Assembly: GCA_020401865.1 (NCBI GenBank)
Contig: JADCAS010000007.1
Coordinates: 1 to 64,000, forward strand
Direction: 5' to 3'
DNA length: 64,000 bases
DNA from: Phenylobacterium sp.
GTDB lineage: Bacteria; Pseudomonadota; Alphaproteobacteria; Caulobacterales; Caulobacteraceae
The translations under genes and the position numbers were made by a program. The notes under the pieces were generated by a model. It saw only the letters and a list, made by a program, of their open reading frames with translations, did not search any database and had not been told where the DNA came from. Below, in pieces: positions 8,382 to 18,294 of the stretch; the stretch's first letter is position 1, and every line of letters starts with the position of its first letter.

Positions 8382-9321
8382 GAGCCGGCGTCCCGATCAA
8401 GCCAATGCCCGCTGGGCTCCGCATTGCCTCTATCGGACGCCCGCCCCGGTTTGGCGTCGGGGGGCCTGACCCGGCTTCACATCCGAACGCTGCTGCGTGA
8501 GACCTCGTCCGTTGCAGGACCCGCGGGACGTCAAGGCTTGTGCGTGAACTTGTGGGTCTTGACCCAGGACGAGATCACGGACCCACCAATCCGGTCGAGA
8601 GTTTAGCACAACCTGCCCATGCCCTGAGCCGATCACGTTCACTGACCGCCTGGGCCGCTGGCCCAGCTCGTCGGCTTGCCGCCTCGCGGCGCCAGCGGCG
8701 CAGCGTCTCGGTCGTGCAACCAACCTTCCCGGCGATCGAGGTCATCGCCGCCCACTCCGAGGGCTAATCCCCCCGGTGCTCCTCCGCCATACGCACCGCA
8801 CAGTCGCGAAACTCAGGTGAAGACTTGTTCCTTGTAGCGCTCATCGTGGCTCCTTCTCACAAATAGGAGCCTCCGGAAAACCCGGGACGCTTCAGTGCGG
8901 CCGCACTGTTATGAGCTCGAAAACGCGATGGGTTTGGCGCTTGTCCGGTAAGCGGGGGACGAATTCCCTCGCTGCGCCCCTTCGGTCTATTGACCGCTTC
9001 TGCGAGGCGAAGTTGTACCCAACACGCTCACGGAATGACGGAAATTGGGTCGGCGGCGGTCGTTAACCGCCACGGCTCCGAGCCTAGGCCCACGACTGGC
9101 GTCACGACCCTAGCCCTTCGATCGTCACCTGGTCTCCTGATTTTTCTCAATTTTCTCGGAAACCTTTCCCCGGGGATGGGCGGCCAGATCCGGCATGGTT
9201 GTCCACTGAAGCCGGAGAGGATCAGTGCTTCCTTCCCGATACATGCCTGTATTGCATCCTTGGCTTCGGCGTGGCACGAATAGACGTCTATTCGGGGCTT
9301 CGTAACGAAGAGGGGATCGCC
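8382..9321. other. Intergenic region holding an IS relic
   Basis: There is no intact gene in this 940-nt stretch. Positions 8620-8894 contain the decayed start of an IS3-type transposon (separate entry). In the rest, the only structure I see is a short palindrome, TGCGGCCGCA, next to the IS end at about 8896-8905. The last part must contain the promoter of the TonB receptor gene; I could not assign its -35 and -10. Confidence 0.5.
8620..8894 (-). pseudogene. IS3-family transposase OrfA relic with its outer end
   Basis: Read on the minus strand from ATG at 8844, the frame gives M-S-A-T-R-N-K-S-S-P-E-F-R and later C-T-T-E-T-L-R-R-W, the helix-turn-helix of IS3-type OrfA. A TAG interrupts it after H-R-G-D, where intact relatives normally have a sense codon before P-S-E-W. 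Homology is lost after about 75 codons and OrfB is absent. The segment 8863-8894, TGAAGCGTCCCGGG inward on the minus strand, looks like the element's terminal repeat. No matching second end was found. Confidence 0.75.
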
Positions 9322-11502
9322 ATGGCGTCCGACCATCACAGGTACGCACTTGTCTCAGCGCTGCTCGCGGGGACGATGTTGTCATTTCCGGCGATCGCCA
9401 ACGCCCAGCCGGCATCGGCCCCGCCGCCTGCGCCCGCGATCAACGCTCCTGGTGTCGCCGAGGTGGAGGCGACGACGCTGGCGGATGTGATCGTCACTGC
9501 GCAACGTCGTGCGGAGCGTCTGATTGATGTTCCCGTCTCGATCAGCACGTTCGGCGCTGAGGATATTCAGAACCGTGGCGTGACGACCCTCAATCAGCTG
9601 CAGACCTCTGTGCCCGGCTTGCGGATCGTCGATATCGGCCCCGGCTCGCAGCGAATCCAGCTTCGAGGCATCTCCCAGTACCTCGGCCTGCCGACTGTGG
9701 GTAATTATGTGGATGAGTTCTCGGTCAATAACGAGAGCGCCTCGGGCAGCGCAGAGGTGCGGCTGCTCGACATGGAGCGCGTGGAGGTCCTGCGGGGGCC
9801 GCAGCCCGCGCTCTATGGCGAAGGTTCGATGGGCGGGACCATCCGCTATGTCACCGCTTCGCCTCGCCTCGACGCCTTCAGCGGCGACCTGCTTGGCGAG
9901 GTCAGCAGTGTCGCCGACGGGGGAGCGGGGTTCCGGGCGGAAGGCATATTGAACATCCCTCTTGCGACAGATGTTGCGGGCGTCCGCATCGCCGCCGCAC
10001 GTGAAGAAGCGCCGGGTTGGACGAACGCGACCTTCGGCAAGGACGTCAACGATCAGGTGACCACCACCGTCCGTGGCAAGCTGCTCGTCCGCCCGAGCGG
10101 TCCGCTCACAATTTCGCTCCTGGGCGCCTACCACGAGTCCGAACAGGACGTGAAAAGCTATGCGCTGCAGGACCGCAGGACCGCTCAGGTCACGCCGTCT
10201 CCGACGCGCCAGAGGTACTCTCTGGGCAACCTGGTGGCGACCTATGATCTCGGCTCCGTGACCCTGCTCAGTTCGACGGGGTACCTGGACCAACAAGGCC
10301 GGACGGTCGATGACTCTGCGCGCTTCTACAATCAACTCTTCGGTGCGCCCTTGCTCCGGACCGCACTGACGGACTCGAGAGGAACATTCAAGCGCTTCGC
10401 GCAGGAGTTCCGGCTCACCTCGAACGACGAGGGGCCGCTGCGCTATCTTGTGGGCGCGAGCTACTCCGACGCCGACACCACGGGAAAGATTGACGGCAAT
10501 GGCGAGTCCACATCGCCAGCCATACCCCCCGGGGCGCTGGGGGTTGTTTTCCTGTCGACTGGGCGCACCGAGTCCAAGGTCAGCGCGGTCTTTGGCAGCG
10601 TCTCTTACGACCTCACCGATAGTCTGACCGTTGACCTTGGCGGACGCTACTTCCGTGACAAGCGATCGACGGACAGCACCTTCACGCTTATCGGGCTTCC
10701 TTTCCCGCCGAGCATCAGCAAGGGCAAGGCGACCTTTGACACCTTCAACCCCAGGGTGAATGTCAGCTACAAGACGTCCCCGAACGGCATCATCTATCTG
10801 AACGCCGCCAAGGGTTTCCGGAGCGGCGGATTCAATCAGGTGGTCGACCCCTCAACCCCGGCGACCTTCGCTCCGGAAAAACTCTGGAGCTATGAGCTCG
10901 GCGCGCGCCAGAGCTTTGCGGAGGGGCGGCTTCTCGTCGAGGCGGCCCTCTACTACAACAACTACACGAGCATCCAGGCGACGATCGTTCAGTCCGGAGG
11001 CACGGTTTCAGCCACCCGCAACGCCGGCAAGGCCCGCGGGGCAGGGGCTGACGTCACCGTCATTGCGCGCCCGAAGAGTGATCTCAGCCTGAGCGCGACG
11101 GTTGGCTGGAACGACATGAAGTTCAAGTCCGTTTCAGTGGACCGCAGACCGGGGGACCCGTTGGACCTTGTGCCCAAATGGACGTGGTCTCTGGCGGGCG
11201 ACTACACTCCAGCCCTCAACGACCAGATGACCCTCATTCTTCATGGGGACATCGGCCATACTGATGAAGCTCAGATCACCCTGCGCAACCTGCCGCCCGG
11301 GTTTAAACAGGTTGAGAAGTCCGAGGCGCGCACGATCGCAAACCTGCGGGTCGGGGTCGGGTTGGGCGACCTCGAACTCTACACCTTCGCCAACAATCTC
11401 TTTGATGCAAACAAGGTGGTTAACCCGCCCTTCGGCGCGTTTTTCGAGCCCATTCGGACGCGCCCACGCACGATCGGCGTCGGGGTGCGGACCCGGTTCT
11501 GA
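9322..11502 (+). CDS. TonB-dependent outer-membrane receptor
   Basis: 726 residues. A signal peptide with A-N-A-Q at its end is followed by a TonB-box-like stretch and the plug: D-V-P-V-S-I-S-T-F, then L-R-G-I and V-E-V-L-R-G-P-Q-P-A-L-Y-G. The C-terminal beta-barrel ends in R-T-R-F, with the terminal phenylalanine usual for outer-membrane proteins. It imports a bulky ligand using TonB energy; the sequence type is the TonB-receptor group common in Caulobacter and sphingomonads. The ATG at 9322 has AGAGGGG upstream; the longer frame from 9199 lacks a signal peptide at its start. The DAO-type oxidase 79 nt downstream may act on the imported compound. Confidence 0.92.
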   Translation: MASDHHRYALVSALLAGTMLSFPAIANAQPASAPPPAPAINAPGVAEVEATTLADVIVTAQRRAERLIDVPVSISTFGAEDIQNRGVTTLNQLQTSVPGLRIVDIGPGSQRIQLRGISQYLGLPTVGNYVDEFSVNNESASGSAEVRLLDMERVEVLRGPQPALYGEGSMGGTIRYVTASPRLDAFSGDLLGEVSSVADGGAGFRAEGILNIPLATDVAGVRIAAAREEAPGWTNATFGKDVNDQVTTTVRGKLLVRPSGPLTISLLGAYHESEQDVKSYALQDRRTAQVTPSPTRQRYSLGNLVATYDLGSVTLLSSTGYLDQQGRTVDDSARFYNQLFGAPLLRTALTDSRGTFKRFAQEFRLTSNDEGPLRYLVGASYSDADTTGKIDGNGESTSPAIPPGALGVVFLSTGRTESKVSAVFGSVSYDLTDSLTVDLGGRYFRDKRSTDSTFTLIGLPFPPSISKGKATFDTFNPRVNVSYKTSPNGIIYLNAAKGFRSGGFNQVVDPSTPATFAPEKLWSYELGARQSFAEGRLLVEAALYYNNYTSIQATIVQSGGTVSATRNAGKARGAGADVTVIARPKSDLSLSATVGWNDMKFKSVSVDRRPGDPLDLVPKWTWSLAGDYTPALNDQMTLILHGDIGHTDEAQITLRNLPPGFKQVEKSEARTIANLRVGVGLGDLELYTFANNLFDANKVVNPPFGAFFEPIRTRPRTIGVGVRTRF

Positions 11503-11581
11503 GTCCAGACCGCTCGGCGACTGGCCAGGGCCGCAAGCCCGGGTGAACTGAGGCGACGCCGCGTGTGTCAGGAGTGACCGT

Positions 11582-12823
11582 ATGGCCGACACGGCGGATG
11601 TCATCATCGTGGGGGCCGGGATCATCGGCCTGAGTATCGCGCACCAGCTGCTGCGGCGCGCGAAACTCAGGATCCTGGTACTCGAAAAGGGTGCGGCGCT
11701 CGGCGAGGGGTCGACCGGCGCTTCGTCGGCAGTCTGCCGTTTTCGCTACACCTATGACGAGATGGTCTGCCTCGCCCGTGACGGCGTTGCCGCTTATCGG
11801 AATTGGGGTGAGTTTCTCGGCGAGGTCGAGACCACCGCCGTTTACCATAGGCTTGGTTCACTTTGGTTCTCACCCCTTGGGGGCGACTGGGCCCGGCGCG
11901 AAGCGGCTCGGCTGCACCGGCTGGGGGTCGCCGCCGAGGTGCTCGGAGATGCCGATCTGTCGGAGCGATATCCGGCTCTGAACACCTGCCTTCAAGCGCC
12001 GGACCTTGAGCGCGGCTCCGAGCACCCATGCGAACCTGGCGGGGGTCGCCATCTGTTCGAACCCGATGCGGGTTACGTGAACCCTATGGACGCCGCCAAC
12101 GACCTCTTGCGCGCAGTCAAGGCGAAGGGCGCGTCCGTTCGCTTCAATGCGAAGGTCGAACGCGTTCTTGTGCGGTCCGAGCGAGCCTCGGGGATTCAGC
12201 TCGTGACGGGCGAGATTATCCACGCTCCGGTGGTCATCAACGCGGCCGGACCCTGGTGCAACAGACTGTCCGCTCCGCTTTACGCCGCGGGCGCCTGGGA
12301 CCTGGCGCCGACCCGTATTCAAGTCGTCCACGTGGACTGTCCGCCCCCAATGCGCGGCCGACTTCCGATCTGCGCAGACCTGACCTCTGGAATCTACTTC
12401 CGGGAACAGCGAGGTAGCGGACAGATTGTCGTCGGTTCGCTGCTAGAGTCGGATGAACGCGAGGTGGTCTCCGACCCGGATGACTTCGCGCGTCACCACG
12501 ACGATGAATTCGCCCGCCTCAAACTGCACGCCCTGCAGCATCGACTGCCGGGATTGAAGATTTCGTCGGTGAGAGGCTATAGCGGGCTCTATACGGTCAA
12601 TCGGCAGGACGTCCATCCTATCGTCGGACAGACACACATTGATGGATTCTACATGGTCAATGGCTGCAGCGGACACGGGTTCAAGCTCGCCCCGATCCTG
12701 GGTGCGATAGTCGCGAGAGCGATCACGGGTGTGCGTGACAGCTTTGACACTGACGTCGATCCCGCCTTCCTCGCCGTCGACCGCGCCCCGCTTCAACTCG
12801 ATCTCAAGAGTGCGATGGCCTGA
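11582..12823 (+). CDS. FAD-dependent oxidoreductase, DAO/sarcosine-oxidase-like
   Basis: 413 residues. The N-terminus has the dinucleotide-binding G-A-G-I-I-G-L-S and the E-K-G acidic strand end. A V-I-N-A-A-G-P-W-C segment and the C-terminal N-G-C-S-G-H-G-F-K-L-A-P motif are typical of the DAO superfamily, which oxidises amines such as D-amino acids, sarcosine, glycine or opines to imines. The substrate cannot be read from the sequence. It lies 79 nt behind the TonB receptor on the same strand, so co-transcription is plausible and uptake plus oxidation of one amine compound is an attractive inference. Confidence 0.87.
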   Translation: MADTADVIIVGAGIIGLSIAHQLLRRAKLRILVLEKGAALGEGSTGASSAVCRFRYTYDEMVCLARDGVAAYRNWGEFLGEVETTAVYHRLGSLWFSPLGGDWARREAARLHRLGVAAEVLGDADLSERYPALNTCLQAPDLERGSEHPCEPGGGRHLFEPDAGYVNPMDAANDLLRAVKAKGASVRFNAKVERVLVRSERASGIQLVTGEIIHAPVVINAAGPWCNRLSAPLYAAGAWDLAPTRIQVVHVDCPPPMRGRLPICADLTSGIYFREQRGSGQIVVGSLLESDEREVVSDPDDFARHHDDEFARLKLHALQHRLPGLKISSVRGYSGLYTVNRQDVHPIVGQTHIDGFYMVNGCSGHGFKLAPILGAIVARAITGVRDSFDTDVDPAFLAVDRAPLQLDLKSAMA

Positions 12824-13450
12824 AGCGGGCCCAGCGCAGGCGCGCATAGCCTGCGACAAGCCGGGCGGTTCGCGCCCGGGCATCACTCAACTACGGTGAT
12901 CGCCGTCGATCGCCACATGTCGGTTGATCGGGCCGCAGGTCCACCTCGTCGCCGGGCTCCGGAAAACGCCTAGCGCAAAGTGCGAATTCTGCGGCGAGTC
13001 ACCAAAGACGGCGTCCGACCTGGTTGCGGAAGCGTAGAGGGTTCGTTCAACTCGTAACACAAATGACGCGAGGCAGGCTTGACGCTCTCCAATTGACGCT
13101 GCCACTGCGGGCGAATCCGCTTCGGGGTCGAAGCCGAGATTGACGAGGTGCGAGCGTATGGTTGTTCGATCTGGCGCCGCCGAGGCGCCCGAACGGCACC
13201 ACATCTCTGGGCTATCAACGTGCGCCGCCATGAGGGCGTAGAGTGAGACTCCGTCCAAATTCAGCGAGTCCACGGGAGCCGGTTGCCCTGAACGCCGCCA
13301 ATCGGACCAGACAATCACTTTGAAGTTGGGGGGCTCAGCCCCCCCGACTGCTCTGCCCCTCACTTGGTCAGCCAAAGTGTCGGTGGAGTCCGACCGAGCC
13401 AGATCCCGAACCCGACGGCCTACAAGTCCGCACCGCTGCGATCAGCCGAT
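12824..13450. other. Intergenic region, no supported gene
   Basis: This 627-nt stretch separates the oxidase from the immunity-like gene. One minus-strand frame of 162 codons (12887-13375) is open, but it shows no recognisable motif, no ribosome site and mixed codon use, so I do not call it. A GC-rich hairpin, GGGGGGC-TCA-GCCCCCC, lies at about 13328-13344 with no T-tract. The composition suggests old accessory DNA. Confidence 0.4.
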
Positions 13451-13933
13451 TCAAAGGAAATCCACGATCCCCTCGACGGAGTCGGCGGCGCGGACGCCGG
13501 CGACGATCGCGTACAGCAGTTCCTGTTCGTCTTGGGGCGGGCCGTCTTCTCCGGCGATGGCCTCGTCGTCGCGCCAGTCGTCCGGGTTGGACAGGATGGA
13601 GGCCGCAATGCGGTCCTTCAGCTGGTCCAGTGTGATCGGCTCAAGCGGCTCCAGGTCCTGGTCGACCCAGTAGAGGGCCTGCTGGACGAGCAGCCGGAGC
13701 AGGTAGGACCAAAGGGGCCGTCGGATCCGCAGCCGCTTCACATTCGTTACCCGCCAGCAGTTCAGGTTCGAATCCACGAGCACCATGCCGTTGCGGGCGC
13801 CGTACTTCAGCTCCCACTGGTCGCAGATCGCAAAGTCCTCAGCGCTCAGGAATTCGTCGAACTTCTCCAGGTCGGGCGTTCCGTAGCGCCCGACGTCGCG
13901 GCGAAACCCGATGGCTGGAAAAGTCGGGTTCAT
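13451..13933 (-). CDS. Putative immunity protein of a toxin-immunity pair
   Basis: About 160 residues, acidic, with no signal peptide. It is unrecognised by family, but the setting is informative: its ATG at 13933 overlaps the stop of the nuclease-toxin-like gene as ATGA, so it is the second gene of a tightly coupled two-gene unit. Features visible are an N-terminal F-P-A-I-G-F-R-R-D-V, a W-E-L-K-Y-G-A-R-N-G strand, and an acidic C-terminal third (D-D-W-R-D-D-E). Small acidic proteins following polymorphic nuclease toxins usually neutralise them in the cytoplasm. The same frame is open further upstream inside the toxin gene; that extension is not real. Confidence 0.65.
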   Translation of the reverse strand: MNPTFPAIGFRRDVGRYGTPDLEKFDEFLSAEDFAICDQWELKYGARNGMVLVDSNLNCWRVTNVKRLRIRRPLWSYLLRLLVQQALYWVDQDLEPLEPITLDQLKDRIAASILSNPDDWRDDEAIAGEDGPPQDEQELLYAIVAGVRAADSVEGIVDFL

Positions 13934-14631
13934 CGCCTCTTCTCCGACTCCGCCTTGGCTGCAGCCGCTGGGTGGCCCACGGCGGCTCCCGTGGCGGTCT
14001 TGGACCAGGCCGGGGTGCCGTAGATGTACTGTTCCAGGGCGTTGAACTTGGGCTTGCCCTTGTAGCGACCCGTCATGCGGCCGTGCATCTCCGCGCCTAC
14101 CGGGCCCTCCGGCATGGGCTTGATATTCCAGGGCTGGTTCTTGAGCCACTCCGGCACGTTCTTGCCCCAGCCATTCTGGGGAATGGCCCAATGGTGGCCG
14201 GCCTGGCCCTTGGCCAGATAGCCCTGCTTACCCATCCACGGTCGCACCTTGTCGTCCCAAGAATAGGGCGTCGTCTTGGACGCCTTCTTTGCAGAGGTCT
14301 TGGCGCCGGCGTTTACGACATAGAAGCCGCCCTTCGCCACGCCCTTGGCCAAAGAGCTTGCCAGGAATAGGTCTGACGCCGCCAGGGCACCGTTCAGGGC
14401 CGCCCCTGTATAGACACCTTCCTGGAAGTCGGCGACGGCCTCCCGCCCCGAACCCCAGACCGGGATCAGGGACTCCAGCAGTTCCGGGTGCCCCACGGAG
14501 CCCGGAGGCCGCGAGGCCTCCGCCGCTTCGGCACGGGCGCGTTCCAGTCGCTCCTGACGGAGCATTTCATCGTAGCGTTCACCTTCGGGATCCGGGACGG
14601 GACGGGGCTGTCCCTGCGGCATTCGCGCCAT
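13930..14631 (-). CDS. Putative polymorphic-toxin nuclease (HNH-like C-terminus)
   Basis: 233 residues. After a charged N-terminus comes an alanine/glycine-rich helical segment, L-I-P-V-W-G-S-G at about 55-62 and on to residue 105, resembling the pre-toxin regions of bacterial polymorphic toxins. The C-terminal part has A-G-H-H-W-A-I-P at 144-151, W-N-I-K-P-M at 168-173 and M-H-G at 182-184, a histidine/asparagine pattern like HNH nucleases. It overlaps the immunity-like gene by 4 nt. There is no signal peptide and no Rhs, VgrG or two-partner system in view, so how it would be delivered is unknown. The start at 14631 has GGGAG upstream. Confidence 0.65.
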   Translation of the reverse strand: MARMPQGQPRPVPDPEGERYDEMLRQERLERARAEAAEASRPPGSVGHPELLESLIPVWGSGREAVADFQEGVYTGAALNGALAASDLFLASSLAKGVAKGGFYVVNAGAKTSAKKASKTTPYSWDDKVRPWMGKQGYLAKGQAGHHWAIPQNGWGKNVPEWLKNQPWNIKPMPEGPVGAEMHGRMTGRYKGKPKFNALEQYIYGTPAWSKTATGAAVGHPAAAAKAESEKRR

Positions 14632-14699
14632 GCTTCATCACTCCCTTCGTTTGCGCCCCCGGGGAAACAAGAGCACAGACAGATGGAGATGAAAAGAAC

Positions 14700-15381
14700 A
14701 AAACAAGAACATTTGCAATCCCCCTGCGTGAGGGGCGCTTTGCGGCGACCCCGCGAGGTGCGCCGTCGAGGAGCGCCTCCTTGAGCTCCGCCGCCGCCGC
14801 GCCCGGCGAACGCTCAGCCAGGGGCTGCAGGAGCCTCAAGCGTTTCCAGTCGTCGATGAACTGGGCCTTGGTGTCGATGAGGTCGTCCGGTCGCCCGCCG
14901 CCAGTCTGGGCAGCATGGTCTTCAGATGCGGTGGCAGAGTGAGGGGCGCGACCCTAACGGCCTTCATGCCGACCAGGCCGCGGGCAAGCTAGAGCGAGTT
15001 GCTGGTCTCGCCGAAGCCGGCGTGACGGTCAAACTGGCCTGGCGGCAGTCCTGGCGTCGGCTGGCGCCTCATTTAGCGGGCGGCGGCCTCGGTCACTTCC
15101 ACGGCGATGGCCGGGGTTTCCTGGTTGATCCGGTCGACGATGAAGCGGGTGGTCGCCGCGTTCCCGTCGTGGGCGTTCAGGAAGATGTAGCGCCGGAAGT
15201 CGTGGTGGATCAGGCTCTGCGCCGCCTCGAAATAGACCGCCTGAATGGTCTCGGCCTTCAGGGAAATCGTGCCCGGGAAGGCCATTTGGTAGGGCGAGTT
15301 CCCCGGCAGGAGTATGGGCGCCACCAGGGCGCCCGCAAGACAGAGGCTCAGCACTCCGGCCTGGATCGCCGTCTTCAACAT
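14700..15381 (-). pseudogene. Decayed creatininase-family amidohydrolase
   Basis: Read on the minus strand from 15381, the frame gives a signal-peptide-like start, then G-N-S-P-Y-Q-M-A-F-P-G-T-I-S-L and N-A-H-D-G-N, hallmarks of creatininase-family amidohydrolases (normally N-x-H-G-G-N). A TAA at about 15073 and a TAG at about 14990 interrupt the same frame, yet sequence beyond them still matches the family: H-A-G-F-G-E-T-S-N-S-L and A-P-L-T-L-P-P-H-L. A frameshift near 14895 moves the remaining D-D-L-I-D-T-K-A-Q-F part into another frame. The region between signal peptide and G-N-S-P is also shortened. It is clearly non-functional. Confidence 0.75.
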
Positions 15382-15633
15382 CTCTGGTCCCTCCCTATCG
15401 GCTACTCAGGGCCCGACGCCCCCTGAGACCCCGACCCCGCCTTCGGCCTGCGGATCAAGCCGATAGCCAGACGATTTTTTTTATTCGCCCGTAAACCTGA
15501 CATTAAGCGAACCTAGCGAGAAAGGAACCAATATTCTTTCGGCGCCATGTGCACGAAGAGAGGGCCGGTCTGTTCAGCCTCGTCTGGGGCTGTACAGATT
15601 CGACAAGAGATCGACATTCTTGGGGAACCATCA

Positions 15634-18000
15634 ATGCTAAACGTATTGAATAATCGCCTGTCCATCATGGCGCGGATTGGTCTTGTAGGTGGGATATTCG
15701 TTGTCCCTGTTGTGATCGCCATGACGCTGATCGTCCTGGAGCGCTTCGAGCGGATCAACTTCGCCGCCAAGGAGCAAAGCGGACGCCTCTACATCGAGCA
15801 AGTCTGGCCGGCTGTCCTGGGAAGCGCGCAAGTTCGCGAGCAACAGACCGCCTCGCCTGCCCAGACCGACGGTGCCCTGATGAACGGGGCGAAGGCCTTC
15901 AACGCCGAGCAGGCCCTGGCGGCCTTCCAGTCGGCTTCCGGAGACTCCGCCCGACTCTCCACCGGAAGGGCGCTCATCACCGCCGTCGCCGATGGGTCGA
16001 ACCTGACGCTCGATCCTGATCTGGACAGCTTCTACGCCATGGACGCCATTACGGTCCGGCTTCCCGCCCTCCTGGAGTCGGCGGCGGGCCTCCACAAGGC
16101 GATCAGCACGGGCGCTGGGGCTTCAGAGATCGCGGTGGCGTTGGACCGGGTCAAGGCGACCAATGATGCCGCCAAGGGATCGCTGAACGCTGCGATTGGG
16201 GCCAGTAAACCTGGTGAAGGCCAGGCGAGCCTTCAGAGCCAGCTTGCCCGTCTTGATCCGGTGACTCAGGCGTTGATCCGGCAAGGCGAACTGGCCATGA
16301 CGGGCGCGCCTGTCGACATCACCCCCGCCCATGCCGCTTTTGCAACGGAGATGCAGACCATCTGGTCTGCGACCTCCGCCGAGCTCGGCCGCCTTCTGGA
16401 CAACCGGATTCAGGGTTTCTACCGCGAATTGGCCGTGAACCTGGGTATTGTCTTCGCAATCCTGGCGCTCGCGACCTGGTTTGCGGTCTACGTGGCGCGC
16501 GGTCTGCGCAAACGCGAAGAGGCGGACGCAAAATCGATCTTCAACCTGAAGGCCATGGCGTCGGCGATGGACCAGTCCCAGGCCAGGATCGAGTTTGATC
16601 TCGACGGCGCCATCCTGGAAGCCAACGAGAACTTCCTCAACACCATGGGCTACTCGGCCGGCGAGGTCGTCGGCAGGAAACATGTGATCTTTGTGGACCC
16701 CGCCTATGCGCGCAGTCCCGAGTATGCGGGTTTCTGGCAGCGCCTGAGAGCCGGGGAGGCCATCTCCGATGTCTTCACCCGATTCGCCAAGGGCGGTCGC
16801 AAGGTCATCATCCAGGCCCGCTATACGCCGCTCATGGGAGAAGACGGTAAGCCCTACCGGGTGGTGAAGTACGCAAGTGACATCACCGCCGCAGAAATTG
16901 CTCGGGAGGAGTCCGAGGCCGAACGCGCCCAGCGCGCTCAGGAACAGGCCGCAGTCGTCACATCGCTTGCGAGCGCCCTGAGCAGTCTTTCGGAAGGCAA
17001 CCTGCAGTCGCAGATCTCCGAAACCTTCCCGGCCGACTACGAGCAGCTTCGCAAGGATTTCAACGCTGCGGTTGCATCTCTCTCTGAAACCCTCGGCCAG
17101 GTCCGGACGGGTTCAGACGCCATGCGCACGGGAGCTGACGAGATCGCCCACGCATCGGACGACCTGTCGCGTCGCACCGAGCAACAGGCTGCGAGCCTCG
17201 AGGAAACCGCAGCGGCGCTGGACGAGATCACCGCCACGGTGAAGACCACGGCGGCTGGCGCCCGCAGGGCCAGCGAGACGGTGGCGCTTGCCAAGTCCGA
17301 GGCCGTCCGGTCCGGCGAGGTGGTGGCCCAGGCTGTGCAGGCTATGGGCGACATCAAGACCTCGTCTCAGGAAATCAGCCAGATCATCGGCGTGATTGAC
17401 GAGATCGCCTTCCAGACCAACCTCCTGGCGCTCAACGCCGGGGTGGAGGCCGCTCGCGCCGGGGACGCCGGCCGCGGCTTCGCCGTGGTGGCGCAGGAGG
17501 TGCGCGCCCTCGCTCAACGCTCCGCCCAGGCCGCCAAGGAGATCAAGTCCTTGATCTCGGCGTCCAGCCAGCAAGTGGGTCAGGGGGTCGAGTTGGTGGG
17601 TGAGACCGGCCGGGCGCTCGACAAGATCGTGGCGCAGGTGGCTGATATCGATGCGCTGATCTCCGAGATCGCCGCCTCTGCTCAGGAACAGGCCACGGGG
17701 CTCGCCGAGGTCAATACGGCCGTCAACCAGATGGATCAGGTGGTCCAGCAGAACGCCGCCATGGTCGAGCAATCCACGGCCGCCACTCACGCCCTGAAGT
17801 CAGAGACGGCCGAGCTGAACCGTCTGATCTCGCGGTTCCGGACCGGCGCTGTCCAGGGCTCGGGACGTCCTGCCCCGCAGCCGGCGACACCCGACGCCAC
17901 CCCGCGTCCGTCCCCCGCGCGCGCCGCCACTCGCCGCATCGCCGAGACCTTCGGGGCTACCGCCCTCAAGTCGGCGGAAGACGGCTGGGAGGAGTTCTAG
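15634..18000 (+). CDS. mcpA: Methyl-accepting chemotaxis protein with PAS domain
   Basis: 788 residues. An N-terminal membrane helix (about 13-34) and a second at about 267-290 frame a periplasmic sensor region. A PAS domain follows (about 310-420), then a HAMP-like segment and the conserved signalling hairpin with [18 protein letters not shown] at its tip. The last five residues, G-W-E-E-F, form a CheR-docking pentapeptide. Receptors of this type control CheA kinase activity at the cell pole. The ATG at 15634 has GGGGA upstream. It heads the chemotaxis cluster, ending only 3 nt before cheX. The gene name rests on its place in a cheI-like cluster. Confidence 0.92.
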   Translation: MLNVLNNRLSIMARIGLVGGIFVVPVVIAMTLIVLERFERINFAAKEQSGRLYIEQVWPAVLGSAQVREQQTASPAQTDGALMNGAKAFNAEQALAAFQSASGDSARLSTGRALITAVADGSNLTLDPDLDSFYAMDAITVRLPALLESAAGLHKAISTGAGASEIAVALDRVKATNDAAKGSLNAAIGASKPGEGQASLQSQLARLDPVTQALIRQGELAMTGAPVDITPAHAAFATEMQTIWSATSAELGRLLDNRIQGFYRELAVNLGIVFAILALATWFAVYVARGLRKREEADAKSIFNLKAMASAMDQSQARIEFDLDGAILEANENFLNTMGYSAGEVVGRKHVIFVDPAYARSPEYAGFWQRLRAGEAISDVFTRFAKGGRKVIIQARYTPLMGEDGKPYRVVKYASDITAAEIAREESEAERAQRAQEQAAVVTSLASALSSLSEGNLQSQISETFPADYEQLRKDFNAAVASLSETLGQVRTGSDAMRTGADEIAHASDDLSRRTEQQAASLEETAAALDEITATVKTTAAGARRASETVALAKSEAVRSGEVVAQAVQAMGDIKTSSQEISQIIGVIDEIAFQTNLLALNAGVEAARAGDAGRGFAVVAQEVRALAQRSAQAAKEIKSLISASSQQVGQGVELVGETGRALDKIVAQVADIDALISEIAASAQEQATGLAEVNTAVNQMDQVVQQNAAMVEQSTAATHALKSETAELNRLISRFRTGAVQGSGRPAPQPATPDATPRPSPARAATRRIAETFGATALKSAEDGWEEF

Positions 18001-18003
18001 GAA

Positions 18004-18294
18004 ATGGCAAGCACGCTTTGTCTTGACCCTGTGCTCGACCTCAAGGCCGCCCAGCCCTTGAAGGCCGCGCTGACCGAGCATCGAGGCGCTTCCGTCCAGC
18101 TGGACGCGTCCAATGTGGAGCGCCTCGGGGGACTCTGTCTGCAGGTTCTGGTCGCCGCCCGGCGCGCCTGGTCCGAGGAGGGCCATGACCTGACGATTGA
18201 GCCCCGCTCCGCAGCCTTCTCCGCCGCAGCGGCCTTGTTCGCTGCTGAAGATCATCTCGGCCTGAAGGTCGACAAAGACGGAGCCGTCCCTTGA
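18004..18294 (+). CDS. cheX: STAS-domain chemotaxis protein (CheX-like)
   Basis: 96 residues, a single STAS domain: L-A-L-T-type beta start, then V-Q-L-D-A-S-N-V-E-R-L-G-G-L-C-L-Q-V-L, where an anti-sigma-antagonist-like protein has its switch region. In Caulobacter-type che clusters a small protein named CheX occupies this place, between the receptor and the first cheY; its function is not settled. Its stop overlaps the TTG start of cheY (TTGA). The symbol is taken from gene order, not from measured similarity. Confidence 0.75.
   Translation: MASTLCLDPVLDLKAAQPLKAALTEHRGASVQLDASNVERLGGLCLQVLVAARRAWSEEGHDLTIEPRSAAFSAAAALFAAEDHLGLKVDKDGAVP

Noticed and set aside
13327..13347. GC-only hairpin as a terminator
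   Set aside because: The stem is strong but no T-tract follows on either strand and no gene ends near it.
12887..13375. Minus-strand frame of 162 codons
   Set aside because: No motif, no ribosome site, mixed codon use; kept only as a remark in the intergenic entry.
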